In this document: one piece after another, positions 1 through 14,500 of the stretch | How the letters are laid out: every line of letters begins with the position of its first letter | How positions within the stretch are numbered: the first letter of the stretch is position 1 | Source of the DNA: Sordaria brevicollis | Lineage: Eukaryota; Ascomycota; Sordariomycetes; Sordariales; Sordariaceae | Direction of reading: 5' to 3' | DNA length: 64,000 nucleotides | NCBI GenBank assembly: GCA_033439795.1 | Contig: JAUTDP010000010.1 | Location: forward strand, 2,232,001 to 2,296,000 | Program-made: the position numbers and the translations under genes | Notes under the pieces: generated by a model | Databases searched by the model: none | The model's input: only the letters and a program-made list of their open reading frames with translations | What the model was told of the DNA's origin: nothing

Positions 1-3000
1 GGAATATGGCCTGGACCTTGGTATTGGGGTGCCTGATATGGTTGCGTGGAAGGGTGAGGGTGAGAGTGGAGGTCAGAATTTTGGCGGTTCGAAGTCTGTG
101 AACTTCTCGAAGCGCCGCCCGTGGACGGTACCAAGAGAGGGTTTCTAGTCGCTTGAGACTGCCTTTGCTCGTTATATTGCTGATGACTTGGTTGAGGACC
201 GAAATCACCTAGACTCCTGCCTCGCCGATGCGGACGGGGCCCAGAGTTGGGATATCTGGAAAAACTTTGTGGTTGAAGATGTGCTGGTGCTGGAATAGCT
301 TGGTTTTGTGTGTAGGTCATGGCAGTCGAACCGGTAGATATGGTTCTACCTGCACTTTCATTGTTCAGATTGCCATAAGCTGAAGGACCACCAGTGTTGA
401 CCATCTGTTCTAACCTTTGGTTTCGAACAATTCTGCCATCCTGGCTGTCGTCGGGTCTCGGACCTGATGTCCGCGTCAAGTTGGGATGGACTGCCCATGG
501 TTGATGTTCAGGGACTTGCTGCATAGGGACTTTTGGACGTTAGCAAGGCAATAGCGGGTTTCAAGATGGTGATCATTGACAAACCGTTACTTCCATGGCG
601 TTGGCGGTCTTTTTCACTTGGCGGTCGATCCATCTTGCTTTGGACACAGTTTGAGTATCCTACCAGACTTATTCACGCCAGTGAGCTCCAAGCCGTGATT
701 GGTGTTCCCACCAGGCAGCGAAGCATAGACTTTAGATGTCAGTTCGTTCATCTTATACCAGTGCCTCTGACCATATCATCTCGATTTCCTATTCGACTAC
801 CAAGCAGTTTCTCTCAACAAGCGACAAAGGGTTTGGGTTTTTGGTCTGTTCCATATCACAAACACTGTGTCCTTCTTTAAGGCCAAACCGCTCAGGGCAA
901 TCTGATGTAGACGCGCCAATGTGTTTTGTGCAAGCTCGCTTCAAACCATTTTAGCCTCCTGCTTGTCTTGATGACAGAGGTCATGGTGGTTGCTACTCAG
1001 CAAACCAATTGGACAGGTCCATGATCGGAGCACTTTGGACTCTAGAGTTGAGCGGTATGCGACATGCAGATCTGGATTCAGGAGTAATCACCAAAATGTT
1101 GCGCATCTCAACGCTGTCTAGGCAGAAGCGAGTGACTGTCGTCGTCGTGCTCGCGTGCCGTGCCGTTATCCAAACCCCAGATTGGTCCGTGCGCCCGTGA
1201 GCCTCCTGAGTCTCTCCGCGGAGAATTCATGGTTGCACATGTGGGTGCACAGACAGCCGTCGTTAGCGGACTCGGTAGCCGTAAACCCTTGTTGGCGACA
1301 CGCAGCGAGTGATCGACACCAATGCCGCATCACACTGTTGCAGCAAGCTATGTCCAGCATCAATGTTTCAGTCGGGTATCGGGCGAGAAGCTTGTCTTTT
1401 TCCCCCTGTGAAGCTGACATCGGCTGATAGAGGCAAGACAGGGCTGTAGCTGCTGTAGCCGAAGAGGAAGCTTGCCCCAGATTCAAGACATTAAGACAAT
1501 GTTTCTGCGGTCTTTGTCGAATCAGGTGAACCAAAACTGCTTCAGTTCTTGTGGTGGTCCATTTCGAAGGCCGGAAAAGTGTTTCAACCACCAAAGATAG
1601 CCACGCATCCTGCCACCCGCCCCGGCAAACGTGTTTCGCTCAAGGTTGACACATGATGGAGTCCCCCGACACTCTTCCATAACAGGGTTTCGTTGGGAGA
1701 TCACGGTGACCTCAGGACCTTGAGCCCCCTTTTTCGTGCGCCATATTCGTTGCTTATTCCACGTAGTGAAAACTCTGATCTGTAGCCTCGGACGCATCCT
1801 CTGATGCCAAGCACGATGGAGAAGTTTCGAGTACTTGCGGTGAGAGAAGGCCGGAGCTCCGAATGGCCGACCGAGATGGCCTCGAGATAAGTCCGGCATC
1901 CCAATTTCCGATGAGGCGACACAAGATCTGGCAAAAAGCAACATCCTGATTGCACGCGTGGGCGCCACGGGGCAATCGACGTTCAACGGGAGCTGCCTTT
2001 TTGTTCTTCGATCCGAAGAAGCAAAACTGGTTCATAAAATCCGAGAACTTTTGCTTGGGCCGCGCAGATTGATGTGCAGTTGAGGCCTCAGGGGCCTCTA
2101 GCGCTGACGGACGATGGCTGTCTCGACTTGATCTCGCAGACGGCAAAACGGGTAACAGCGATGGCACTGTGGCGGTCGCGTGCCTGGAGCCTACCAGTAG
2201 GCATAAGCAGTGGCCGACTTTCAACTGGCTGGAGGTGCCGTTGGACGGGAGGTCTGAACGTGTCGCCCCGAAATCTGGAGGGTGTCTAGAGATTCCATGT
2301 CAGTCCCTGGCGATGGATGGTTCACGCTTCACAGTGAGGCGGTTGGTGGATGTGACAGCGGGCGGGAAGATGCCGGTGTCTTCCGCCCGCCGCAGTGTAT
2401 CCGTACAGTGGTGACGATGAGAACGATACGATACGTCGGAATAGTTGCGCTGGAGGTGTCTGGTAGGCCGTGAGGGTCCTCGGTGCCCTGTTGCTGTGGT
2501 GGCACTAGGGGGTATGTAGTATGTAAGCACTGTATAGAATCCAAGAGCCAACAAGTGAGGTGGATGGAAGTAAAGTGAACCCAAAAGACGACGGCGAGGT
2601 TGGCTCTCTTTTTTTTTTCTCAAATGGGCAAAGAGGGTGTGATTATACTCAATTTCTCACCTCCCATCCTTTTCCATTTCTCAGCAGCCACCGGAGAGGA
2701 TTTTGGACTCATCTCGTAACTTCCTGCGGCAGGCTCACTCGACTCCGACGATTCGACTCAATGCTCATCGATGTCCCTTCCTCTTCGGTTTCGGTTGGCG
2801 TCGCAGTTGGTGTAGCATCTGGTCGTCGCTTCCATAATTCTCTGCTGCAGTTGGAGATGGGATAGGAAGGCGCAGACGACGATGCAGTGACGAGAGGAGA
2901 CGGAGGAGCAAGTGCGGTAAAGTCTGGTCGCAAGGGCCCCACTTTGAGCAGGGAACTGGCGGGAACCTCAGACCTCAGTGGAGAGGCGGGGCAGGACGAG

Positions 3001-3049
3001 CAGGACGAGATGAATGCTCAATCCAGCGCTCTTTCCACTTATTCTTTTT
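1..3049. other. Left flank without a convincing gene
   Basis: Base composition is ordinary, in sharp contrast to the AT-rich block that follows. Only short, overlapping open frames are present on both strands, and none shows a recognisable domain. The frames on the minus strand around 1522-2224 are the longest (about 150 codons) but contain no motif I recognise and often lack an ATG. A degenerate or multi-exon gene cannot be excluded. A possible C-terminal coding piece at 2709-3026 is listed separately. Confidence 0.5.
2709..3026 (-). pseudogene. Possible truncated C-terminal exon next to the AT-rich block
   Basis: Read on the minus strand, the frame is open from about 3026 down to a stop at 2709 and has no ATG near its upstream end. 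It encodes a Pro/Ser/Ala-rich stretch, then a basic patch, a Thr/Pro/Glu-rich stretch and a Ser/Arg-rich end. That composition resembles the disordered tail of a fungal protein. The frame meets a stop just 25 bases inside the edge of the inverted repeat at 3050, so the upstream part of a gene may have been lost or separated when the block arose. No domain is recognisable, and it could equally be a chance open frame. Confidence 0.2.
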
Positions 3050-3082
3050 TACGGTGGCCCAGGGCGTTCTTCGTAACACATC
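3050..3082 (+). repeat. Left copy of a 33-bp terminal inverted repeat
   Basis: The sequence TACGGTGGCC...AACACATC is repeated in inverse orientation at 14639-14671 with one mismatch (C at 3060 against T in the partner). Homology stops abruptly on both sides. The outermost TA could be a target-site duplication, which would leave a 31-bp repeat at 3052-3082. An imperfect hairpin (ATCAGGG, CCCTGAT) starts immediately inside. Confidence 0.85.
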
Positions 3083-4438
3083 AGGGTTGAGCCCTGATTG
3101 CAGCTGCAGGGCAAATAGCGCACAGAAAAACCGTACCCCACCCAAAATCTAAACGTACTCCACTTCATTAAACACATAATACTATAACTCGTTTTTATTC
3201 CTAAATTATATCTTTAATATAATTTAACCCTATACTTATATATTATTAAACTTCTCGCCCACTATTACTAACCGAAATCCACGCTAATTAATAACGATTA
3301 ACCTTATTACTAAAATATCTTTTAAATATAATAGCAAACCCCTTCCCCCTACCCCTAAATTTTAAGCTACCGCTAATTCGAATCTTTTACGTACTATTTA
3401 AATCCTAACGGAGATCGAGAAATCCAATTCTAAATCGGTAAAGTATTTACTTTCTAATAATATAGTATATTATTATAATATTAAATCTATTCCAACCAAA
3501 AATTATTTAATTTAATTAATATTAATAAAAATTTATCCGCTTTTAGGACCCCCGCGTCCGCCGTATCGACGGTATTTTCGAAATTATATAACCTAAATTC
3601 GAATTCCCCTATTAAATTTATACCGTCGTTATTTATTTATTCGAAAAAGATATTATCGCGGGTAAATACGGTTATTACTCTAACAATATAATTTACTATT
3701 ACCTTATTAATAAATATATCGTCCCCGACGAAAATATCTTCTAGGGTATATATATTTATTATTATTATATTAAGTAATTTATTAAATATTCTTTCCGTAT
3801 AAAATTAGAAGAGAAGAAGGAGTAAATAAAATTAAAAAATAATTCGTTATAGTAATAAAGTTAGGAGGAAGGAAAATTAAAGGAAATAACGATAGAGGAA
3901 ATTAATAAAATTATTATAATTATATAAATTAAATTTAAAATTCGCAAAGACGAATACTAGGGTAAAGTAACCCTTTAAAAGGGCGGTGTTACCCCTAAGG
4001 GTAGAAAGTAATTATTAATTATTTTATATTTATTACTATTTAATTTAATTCGTTCTTTTCGTTTATTAACTTTTTCTCCTATATATTAAATTATTCTTAT
4101 ATATTTCCGTATATTTATACCTTTACTAAATATTTCCTTCTATTCTCCTTTTCTTCTCCTAAAATTATTTTATTCTTTCTTTCTCTAATTCCTTTATTTA
4201 TATATATTTTTAATTAATTTTATTATATATTATCTATCTTTAATTAACGTTAATAATCGTTAATTTACTTTAATAAATATTAATTATTATTAATATTTTA
4301 CAATTAAAAAAATAGGGAAAAAATTATTTTTTAAAATATAAATTTTAATATTTTTAATATACGTTAATTAAATATATAAGAACGTTCAACCGTATAAATA
4401 TAATATTATTAATATTAAATAAATTTTAATATATAAAG

Positions 4439-4864
4439 AGAAACGCTATTTATACGGACCTAAAATATTATTTATACGGATTTAAATTTTATATTTTCCT
4501 TTATAACTTTTTAAATTTAACGTAGAAAAAAACGTTAATTAGTTTAGAATTTTTATTATTTTTTTCTTTATATTCTAACCCTTAAATAATTATAAAGACC
4601 CTTATTTAAAGTTTAAAAAACCTATATTTTATTTATTTAATAATTATTTATAAATAATTAATAAATAATTTTAAGGAAGTAAATATTTTGGCTAATAGAA
4701 AGCGGAGAAAAATAATGAATAGTTTGAAAAATTTAATAAAAATTAAAGGTTTAAATAAAGTTATATTCGATTTTTCATTATTTTTCCTTACTTAAATATC
4801 CTTAATTAAAGAAATTTTACGTCTGTATAAATAGCGTTTTAAATCCGTATAAATAGCGTTTTTC
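4439..4864. mobile_element. MITE-like element, copy 1 (RIP-mutated)
   Basis: The left end AAACGCTATTTATACGGA is the reverse complement of the right end TCCGTATAAATAGCGTTT. A second, subterminal copy of the same word lies inside each end, near 4468-4481 on the left and 4824-4840 on the right. The element is about 425 bp and has no coding frame. Its interior (a CGTAG followed by an A-run, then a long AT stretch) resembles that of the second copy at 6204-6598. Confidence 0.6.
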
Positions 4865-6203
4865 TATATAAAAATTATTTATTTATAATTTTAAATATTT
4901 ATTCGTAAATTAAAAAAATATAATAAAAAACTTTTACGTATTTAAAATTAAGGGAAATATTATAAAAATAGGATTTTAATTATAATTTTAATAAATTATT
5001 CTTCTTTAAATTAATATACTTATTTATATATAAATAATTATTTTATATATAAAATTATAAAATAATTCTTAATTAGATTCAATTTTTTTTAATATTAATT
5101 TAATTAGTTTATAAATTAAAAGGTGGGAATTTGTATTATATATTTTAATATGTTTTTAATTTATTTTAAAAATTGATTATATTTAAAAGTTAAAATAAAA
5201 AGTTTTTTTTAAATTATAAAAATATATAATTAATAATATAAATTGAAACCTCTATTAAGTTTAAAATATATAATAATATAATAAAAATATTTTAATTAAG
5301 AATAATTTTGGTAATTATTTAAAAAAAAAGAAGAAAAAGATTTTGAAATTTTTAAAATATTTTATAATTATTTAAAATGAAGGAAGAAAATTATATTTAT
5401 ATAGCCTTTTAAAAAAATACTATATTTTATAATTCAATATTTCAAAACTATTAAAATTATATTAAAAAATTTAATAATTTAAATAAGGTTTATAAATATA
5501 TAAATCCTTAATTTATTAAATTTTACGTTTTTTATTTATTTATAATATTTATTATATCAATTCTAAATAAAATAAAAATTCTAAAAGGTTTCTTTAAATC
5601 ATATTTTTCAATTTTATTACAACTAAATTAATAAATTTAATAACCCTTTTAAAATAATAATATATATATAATGAATAGAATTAAAAATATTTTCTTATTT
5701 TTTATTTAATTTTTTGTATTAAGTTTTATTTTAATATTAAAAAGTAAATGTAAATTTATTATATAATATAATTTTCAAGAACAAATCATTATTTATTTAA
5801 ATAACATTTATAAAGAATATTATTATTTATATAATTTATACGTATTAATATATTATTTTAAAAAAAGTAATTTAAAGGTAAATTAATTAAATAAAATATA
5901 AAATTAATAACGTAATAAAAGTATTATAAATTTATATATACTTCGATTTATTTATTAATTGAAATTTATACAGGTAAAAAGTTGTTTATTATTAAATTTT
6001 TTATACTTTTTATAAATAAACCTTTTTTAATATAATAAATTAAACGTTTATAAATTCTTTAATAAAATTCAATTTAAATTATTTTTAATTTTTATTATAA
6101 TAAATAATAAATTAAATTAATTAAATTAAAATAAATAACTTCAATAGTTTTTTAAATTTACTTTAAAGTTATTAATATATATTAAATTTAATTTTATTTT
6201 TAA

Positions 6204-6598
6204 AGAACGTTATTTATACGGATACGAAAATTATAATCATTTAAATAATTTAATTAATTTACGTAGGAAAAATATATTTTTCAAAATTTTTATTATTTAT
6301 TTCTCTATATTTTAATATTTTAAACAATTCTATAAGCCTTATCCTACGTAGAAAAAAACTTAAATTCCTTATTCTTTAAAATAATTTAAAAAAATTTAGA
6401 AAAAAGTTTAAAATATATTATATTTTAACGAATAAGGTTTGTAAAATGCAAGTACGTAATATAAAAATATTAATAAAAATTAACGATTAAAACGGATTTA
6501 TTTTTAATATTTCGCGATTTTTTTTATTTAAATAGTAAAAGTATTAGAAATTTCACATCCGTATAAATAGCGTTTTAAATCCGTATAAATAACGTTTT
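6204..6598. mobile_element. MITE-like element, copy 2 (RIP-mutated)
   Basis: The ends AACGTTATTTATACGGAT and ATCCGTATAAATAACGTT are perfect inverted copies. As in copy 1, the right end has a doubled unit (6559-6573 and 6579-6596). It differs from copy 1 by CGC/CGT changes of the transition type expected from RIP. It is about 395 bp and non-coding. Confidence 0.6.
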
Positions 6599-9500
6599 TA
6601 TTATTTTTACTTTTTTATATTTATATTTTACTTTATTTTATATTAAATTTTTATAAATTCTTTTTATTTAAATTAAATATTCAACTAATTTTTTAGTATT
6701 TTTTTATTCTTTAAAAATACCGCATTTATATTATTATTATTTATAAAAGTACAAAAATATAAAAATAATTTTTAAATATTTATAAAATTAATAATATTCC
6801 TTTAAATATATTATAATTATATATATTTTTTTATAGAATATTCTAACTTTTAAGAATTATAATTATTTTTAATATTAAAGATATATAAATTAGAGGGCGA
6901 TTAATTGTACGGCTTTAAACCTCATTTCGTATAATTAAATAAAAAATTATATTTTAAAACTTTCTACGTTTATAAAATAAAGAAAAATACTCTTAAAATA
7001 AATAAAATATTATAATTTTTCTAATTTTTTATTCTTTAAAATAATATAGTTTTATTAATTAATTATTTTATTTTTATTAACTTTTCTTTAAATATCTTTT
7101 CGAAATAAAATATTTAATTTTATATTATAAATTTTAAAGCTTTCTTAATTCAAACTTAAAATTATTATAACGAAATTTAAAATAATTAATAAAATAAAAT
7201 TCAAGAATTCTAACGGTATACTTTTTACTACTTTAGGTTTTTTTCTTAAATTTAATATTATTTAAAAAGTAAAAAAGAAAAGATTCTTTAACCGTACAAT
7301 TAAATATCCTTATAAATTATAATACTAAAATTCTAATAAAAGTCTCAACTATTATCTTCAATCAATATTGATTACATTCGAATATCTCTAATTATCTATT
7401 TACACTTCCCAATTATCTATATTATCCTCTATCGAACTATCCTCCTCTCTTTCTTCATTTTCCTATACATTAATATTAATACCTATATTATTCAACTTTT
7501 TTTTTAACTCTTTCTAAACGCCCTTTAATAATTCAAAAAGCAATAACGCCGGTATAATACCAATAATATAATACTTCTTAAACTCCTTGTAAAAATAATT
7601 ATATTATATATATAATAGGGAATCAACGCTATTTTATATATAAAATACAAAAATATCTATAATCTTCTTATATAATTATATTATATCTTTAAATAAATAC
7701 CTATCCCGTTCGAAATTATCTTAATTAATAAAGCTCTTTAAATAGCGCTACCAATTCTAATCTACTTTTACCCAATAATTTATAATCTTAATTTTATTAT
7801 ATTTATAATATAAATTATATAATCGTTCTAATATTATATAGCGGCGGTAGCGTTATTAGTAAATTAAATAAAAATTCTACTACTTAATAAAGTCGGCGAA
7901 TTCTTTTCGAATAAACGGTATAAAAGTATATAATAAAGTAATATAATCCTTAATCTTCGCTTTCGATTAGTAATTAATTATTTCTAAACGTTAAAAATAA
8001 TTTTAATAACGTTAAATTATTATTAATTAATATAAATTAATAATAATTAAAATTAACGAAAGACAATTTACCTTTTAAAAATATACCTTACCGTTACGTA
8101 AATACTTCTACCAATTTTTAATCCTCTAATTAATAATATTTATTCCCCGGACTAAAACGTTATATAAAATTAGGACGTTGCTTTCTTAATATATTAGGAA
8201 TTATTAATCCTTTAATATAATATCGTATCTAATTATAAAATCTTCGTTTATTAATTTATATTTAAAGATTATTACTTTATTTTATATAATCTATTTTAAT
8301 TTAAATCGTTATTATATTAAAGAGTTTAAAATTATATAATAAATTAATATTATTCTTATATTAATTTCTCCGCCGTAATTAAACCGTATTTATATAAATA
8401 AAAACCCGCGCTTACTAATTACTTTTATTATTTAATTAAAAATTAACCGTTACGTAATTATAGAAACGCTAATATAAAACTATAATATATAATAGGAATA
8501 CGTATTAATACCAACGTAAACTTCAATCCTAAAGGGCTTAAACTTATAATATCCGTTAATATATTATTAGTAATTAGGATTTAATATTATCTAACCTCCT
8601 TTCCGTCGTTACAAAAGGGTAATTTATTCTTTTATCGCTTCGGGGAAAACGTCTTTAAATATAATAAAGAATAATTCGCGAAGAATAAATAAATTATATT
8701 TAACCTTAAAATAATATTAAAATTAACGTTTACTAAATCTCTATATATAATAGAATTCGTCCTTATTCTTCCCTTTATTTAAAATAATACAAATTTAGAC
8801 GAATTTTTTATAAAAATATTCGTAAGTATTAAAATAGTATAAACCCAAATTACACTATAATATTTTTATATTAATAATCGAAATATTTATAAAACCTTCT
8901 TTAAAAAGGAATTTATAAAATTTTTTATTATTTAGCGAATATTTATAGAAAAATTCCTTAACCTTTAAAATAAAATCGTCGGTAATTTAATTACGCGGTC
9001 CGCAATTCGAAAAAATCCCTATTTCTTTTATAAAGCGCTATAACGTTTATTTAAACGTTTTAAAATTAAATAAACGCTCTAAATTAAGGATAATATTATT
9101 ATAACGTTAATTAACCGAATATATATCAATAATAAAACTACAATAAGTATAAAGGTTAATACATAAAGGAAATATAATAATAAAATAATTTAATATTCGG
9201 AAAAGAATAATAATATTAAAAATAAACGAAATACGATTAAAAGCTATAATATTAACAATAAAATAATTATTAATATAAAATAATAATAATTTTTTTAAAT
9301 TAATAATAATTAACGTTCAATAATAATAAATATAAAGGAATATCCGTAGGTAGCGATTATTATCGAAGGGCGCGCTATATACAAATTACAATTAATTAAT
9401 TCTAAATATATTTTAAAATTATTTTCCGAAACCCTATATTATTTCCTATTTATATTATAAATAAATAATATAAAGTATAAAACGAATATAATTATTTATA

Positions 9501-10980
9501 TAAAAAAATTATTATATAAATAATTTTAATTAAAGGATTCAAATATATTAAATTAAATTTAAAAATATATAAAAATTATAACCAATACCGTATACCGCCC
9601 TACAATCCTTTATACTTATCGCCGATAATTATACATCGAATAAATAAAAAGCGTATTTAAATTATTCGACGCTAATTAAAACGAATTAACGTTAATCGAA
9701 TTTAACCGCCTAAAAATAATTAACGTATACTTTAGGGTATATAAAACCGATTTACGCTTTAAACTCTCGGGTATAATAGTATTATTAATTAATAAATCGA
9801 AAAAACTAATATTATTATCCCCCCCTCCTTTTTACTATTCCTCTTTACCCTTATTACTATTCTTTTCCTCCTTAATTATAAAAGATCGTTACGAAGAAGG
9901 CGGTAGCGAATTACTATAATTAAAATTTTCGATTAATTCCTACTTTATTATTAATTCTTTATTTATTATTTACTTCTTTTTAATACTTAATACTTTTTTA
10001 ATATACCTACTTTTTTTACTCGATTTTACTTTATTAGTACCCGGCTTTTATTTAATAATTAACTCTTATACCGTAATATCGTCCTCCTCCTCAATACCCG
10101 GCTCTTATTTAATAACGGTAATAAATTTACCTTTTTTTAACGAAATTATTTATTTATAAATAGGGGTAAATGCGGAAATAATAATAATTAAATTAATAAT
10201 ACGCTTCCGACTTTTCTTCGGGGGGGTTTCGATTTCGCTTTTAATATCCTCCTTATTAAGCATTATTATTAATATAATATTAAAAATAATCCCCTCTTTA
10301 ATTTTACCGTCGTCTAATTATCGGTTTTTAATATTATTAAAATTTATAAGCCGCCTCTTATTAAATCCGAAATTAATAAATTAATATTTACCGCTAATAA
10401 TATATAAATTAATATTAACGAATTCCAATTTCGTAATATCTACGTTTTTAATCCCTAATTTAACCTCTTTATTCGATTATTTAATTATTCGATTAATAAA
10501 AATTTAATAATTTTCAAAAATAGTAGACGTTAAATAAAGACGGGGGTATATTATAAATAAAATATAGTAAAAAAATATCCTTAAAATATACCGATTATTA
10601 TTACCCTTTATTTAAATAAATTTTTTTTCGTATTATAAAAATATAATTAAAGAATTTATTTTATTAAATTTATTCTAATTAATTTCATCCTTCCTTTATT
10701 TAAAATAAACGTTACCTAACGCTATAAGGTCGGATAATAAAATATTTAGGGTCCTATAAATAATAAAGGCGTTAAAAAACAATAATTAAATATAAAGAAT
10801 AAATATAGGGGTAAGTCGAATAAGTTAGGGAGGTTGATAAGTAGGCCGAATAGGTTAAAGAGGTAGAAGGGCGGATTAAAAAAATTCTTCTTTAATATTT
10901 TAGGATAACGAAGGAGAAATAGAATTTCCGTTAAATTTAACGACGAAAAGAAATCTCTAGCTACATTATTTATATACTTC

Positions 10981-10999
10981 CTAGGAGGGGTGCTCCTAG
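10981..10999. repeat. Perfect 7-bp inverted repeat
   Basis: CTAGGAG and CTCCTAG are separated by five bases (GGGTG) inside AT-rich DNA. It may be a remnant of an element end. No function can be assigned. Confidence 0.5.
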
Positions 11000-11560
11000 A
11001 TATAAATTACGTAAGGTACGTTCGAAATAGGGTAAATAGCAGAGGCTAAAGAAAAAAATATATTAATAATAAAAATTGTAAAGGTATAATACAAATATTA
11101 TATAGTAAAATTATCGATAAAGGGAAATTAAATAATTAAAAGTAATTAAAATTAATCAAAATTAATTAATAAAATTAGGATAAGATTGACCCGGATTTAT
11201 AGAAGAATGTGAAGGGCATAAATCAATACGACTAGTATTAATAATAGGCATTAAATAGTCTTTATTATAAAGGTAGTATATAAACGTTAAAAAATAAAAT
11301 AATATAATTTCTTTTTTTTTTATAATATAAATATTTTTAAATAGTAAATATTATTATATTTTAAAAATTTATATATTATTTTATACTTTTATATATAATT
11401 TATAATTTATAATAATTATTATCTTAAATTTAATATTTAATAATTATTTAAAATATATATAAAAGTAAATTTATCATTTACTTTAATATAATTTAATACT
11501 TATAATAAATTATTTATAAATTAAAAGATAATAAATGTATAAATATATATTAAAATAATT

Positions 11561-11593
11561 CTTCCCCGGGCGGAATTTATTAAACCCGGGAAG
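11561..11593. repeat. GC-rich imperfect palindrome in AT-rich DNA
   Basis: CTTCCCCGGG pairs with CCCGGGAAG across a 14-base spacer, with one bulged base. It is an isolated GC island in the AT-rich tract and could be an element terminus or a hairpin. Confidence 0.5.
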
Positions 11594-14500
11594 ATAGTAA
11601 ATCGCTTTTTGTATTTTATTAATTATAAATTTAATTTTCTTTACTTTTACTAATTTTTTTTATATAATTCCCCTTTATTTTTTAAATGCTTTAATTCTTT
11701 TAATATTTATTATTTTATAACGTTCTTTACTTTCTTACTCCATTATATTTTAAAATGTTAATTAATTTCCCTACCTAATATAATATATTTTCTTTATAAA
11801 AAACCTCTTCTATTATATATTTATATTTAATTTTTTTCTTTTTCTTTTTTCCCTTTTATATTAAAATATTTATTTTAAGTCTTTATAACCTTTTTAATAT
11901 TACCCACTTTATTTCTATTATTCTTTTCTAACCTTATTTTATTTACATTTTTTATTTATTCCTTACCCTATTATATTTCTATTAGGTTTTTTTTATTTAT
12001 TTCTTTAATTTCTTATTTAATTCCTTATTTAAAATTAATTTAATTCTTTATTTAATTTATTTTATATTTATTTTTTATTTAATTTCCTTTTTTATTAATT
12101 CACTTACATATTTACCCTAATATTTATTTATTTCTTTATACTTATTTAATTAAGAATTATTTTTATAGATTTATAATTATTTATTGAATTTATTTATATA
12201 ATTCTTATTTTAAATATTTTTAAATATAAATTTCTTAAAATATATTTTATTCTTTCTATAAATCCCTTTTTCTTCCTTATTTTAATTTTTATTATATATT
12301 TCATCTTTTATATCTTCTTATTTCTTCTTCTCTTTATTTTTTTCTTTCTATTTCCCCCCCTAATTTTTCCTTTTTTTTATTCTTTTATTCTTACTTTTAA
12401 TTTTATACCTTCTTTATTTTTCTTTTAATCCTTTAATATATATTTCTTTACTTATATACCCTATAGTATCATTATTATTATTATTACTATCATTTCTATT
12501 TTAATTTTTTTATTATTATTATAAAATATTTATTTAATAGTTATATAATTATTTATTTTCTTATTTTTAAATATTTTAATAAAAACCCTAAAACATATAA
12601 AAAAAATTAACGGTCTTAATAATGTAGATTTTATATTTAAATACCCTTTTCTTAAAGTTTTATCCAAAAAAAACTTAATGTAGGGTATTATATAAATAAA
12701 ATTTAATAATTATATAAATAGCGCGTCTCTTTATATATATATATAATATATTAAAATCTTAATTTCTCAAATTTATATATTAATTTATATATTATTGTAT
12801 TATATATTAATAATAATATTAATAATAAATATAATAATATTAAAATAATAAATTCAAATTCGATATTAAATTTAAATAATATTATTAATATTATAATAAT
12901 TTATATATTTTTAAACGTTATTACAAATTTGTAATTCTTTTGGGAATTATAAAAAATAATAAATATAATAAGAATTTTATTCGAAATAAAAATAATATAT
13001 ATAAATAAATTTTATATATATAACCTTTTTGCTATTTCTTTTCCTTTTTATTATTATTCTTATTCTTTATATAATATATTTATCGTTTTATATATTTTTA
13101 TTTCCTAAATTAAGATAATAAAAATTAATAATATTATTATTTTTATTAATATTAATATTTTTATATAAAAATAAAATAATAATAATAATAATAATATTTT
13201 AAATACAATAAGATTTATTTCTATACTTTTATAATATATACTTTTATTCTTTATAAATAAATTAATAAAAAGGTTAAAAACATCACAATAATTATTGTTT
13301 TAATAAAGAATAAAAACAATGATTAAAAATAGTATAAGAATTAATATTTTAAGGAATAATAAAAGAAAAGGGAAAAAAATAAATATAGGATTATTACTCT
13401 AAATAAGAATAAAAAATAATAATTAAAAATAAAATAAAAATTAATATTTTAAAGAACTATAAAGAAATAAATAATAAAAATAAATTAGAAAATTATTATA
13501 TTTACGATAGATAAAAAATAAATAAAATAAAATAATAATGGAATAAAAATTATTATTTTAATAAAAAATAAAAGATAAAAGATAAAAATAAATTAAAAAT
13601 TAGAAAAATACCTTTAAAAATATTATATTACTTATTATTAAATTATATTTAAAAATTATTCTTAATCTCTTTCTTATACGCCTTAATTTAACGAACAACC
13701 TTCTCCAAAACTTTAATTAAAATACTAATAATATTCTCCTCCGAAAAACAAACTTTCGTAAGCGCTACATTCTTCTCCTCCTACTCTATAAATATAATTA
13801 GTAAATAATAATCAAAAACGATTAAAATATAATTTTACCAATACGCAAAGAATAATCTTTATTAACGCCCTTCTAAAAGTAATAAATATAAGTACCTTTA
13901 TAAATAGCGAAGTTTCTAACGACGTACTTACTAAAAAACCCAGGAATATTAATTACTTTATATTTTTTATAATCGGAAATATTAACCTACTTTATAAATA
14001 AATATAAAATTACGGCCGTATAATATTCTATATAAATCTATTTCAAATTCGTAATATAATTTTTATTACCGTTCGAATAAGTTTTAAACGTAATAGACTT
14101 AATAATAATTTATCGATATTAATTAAATCTAATCCCCTTTAATTATTAATTATAATATTTAATTAATATCTCTTTATTTTATATTCGGCTAGTAAATTCT
14201 TAATTTTTTAAATTTTACTTTACTTTAATTTTTTAAATACGAAGCGTAAAATATCCTCCTAAGGAATTTTTTACTCTTAAATTTTATCCGGGGCGGTATT
14301 TTTATTACCTAAATTTTTACTTTTATAATTCTACGGAGTAAAAGGGTTCGGCGCCGGCGGGGGGGGTTTAAACGGGGTAAATTTATTCGGCGTAAGTATA
14401 ATTCTAATTGTAATAAATTTATTAAATTATAATAAGTATTAATTAACGTTATTCTATATTAATTAATATACTTATAAGGGAGTTAGCGCAATATAATAGT

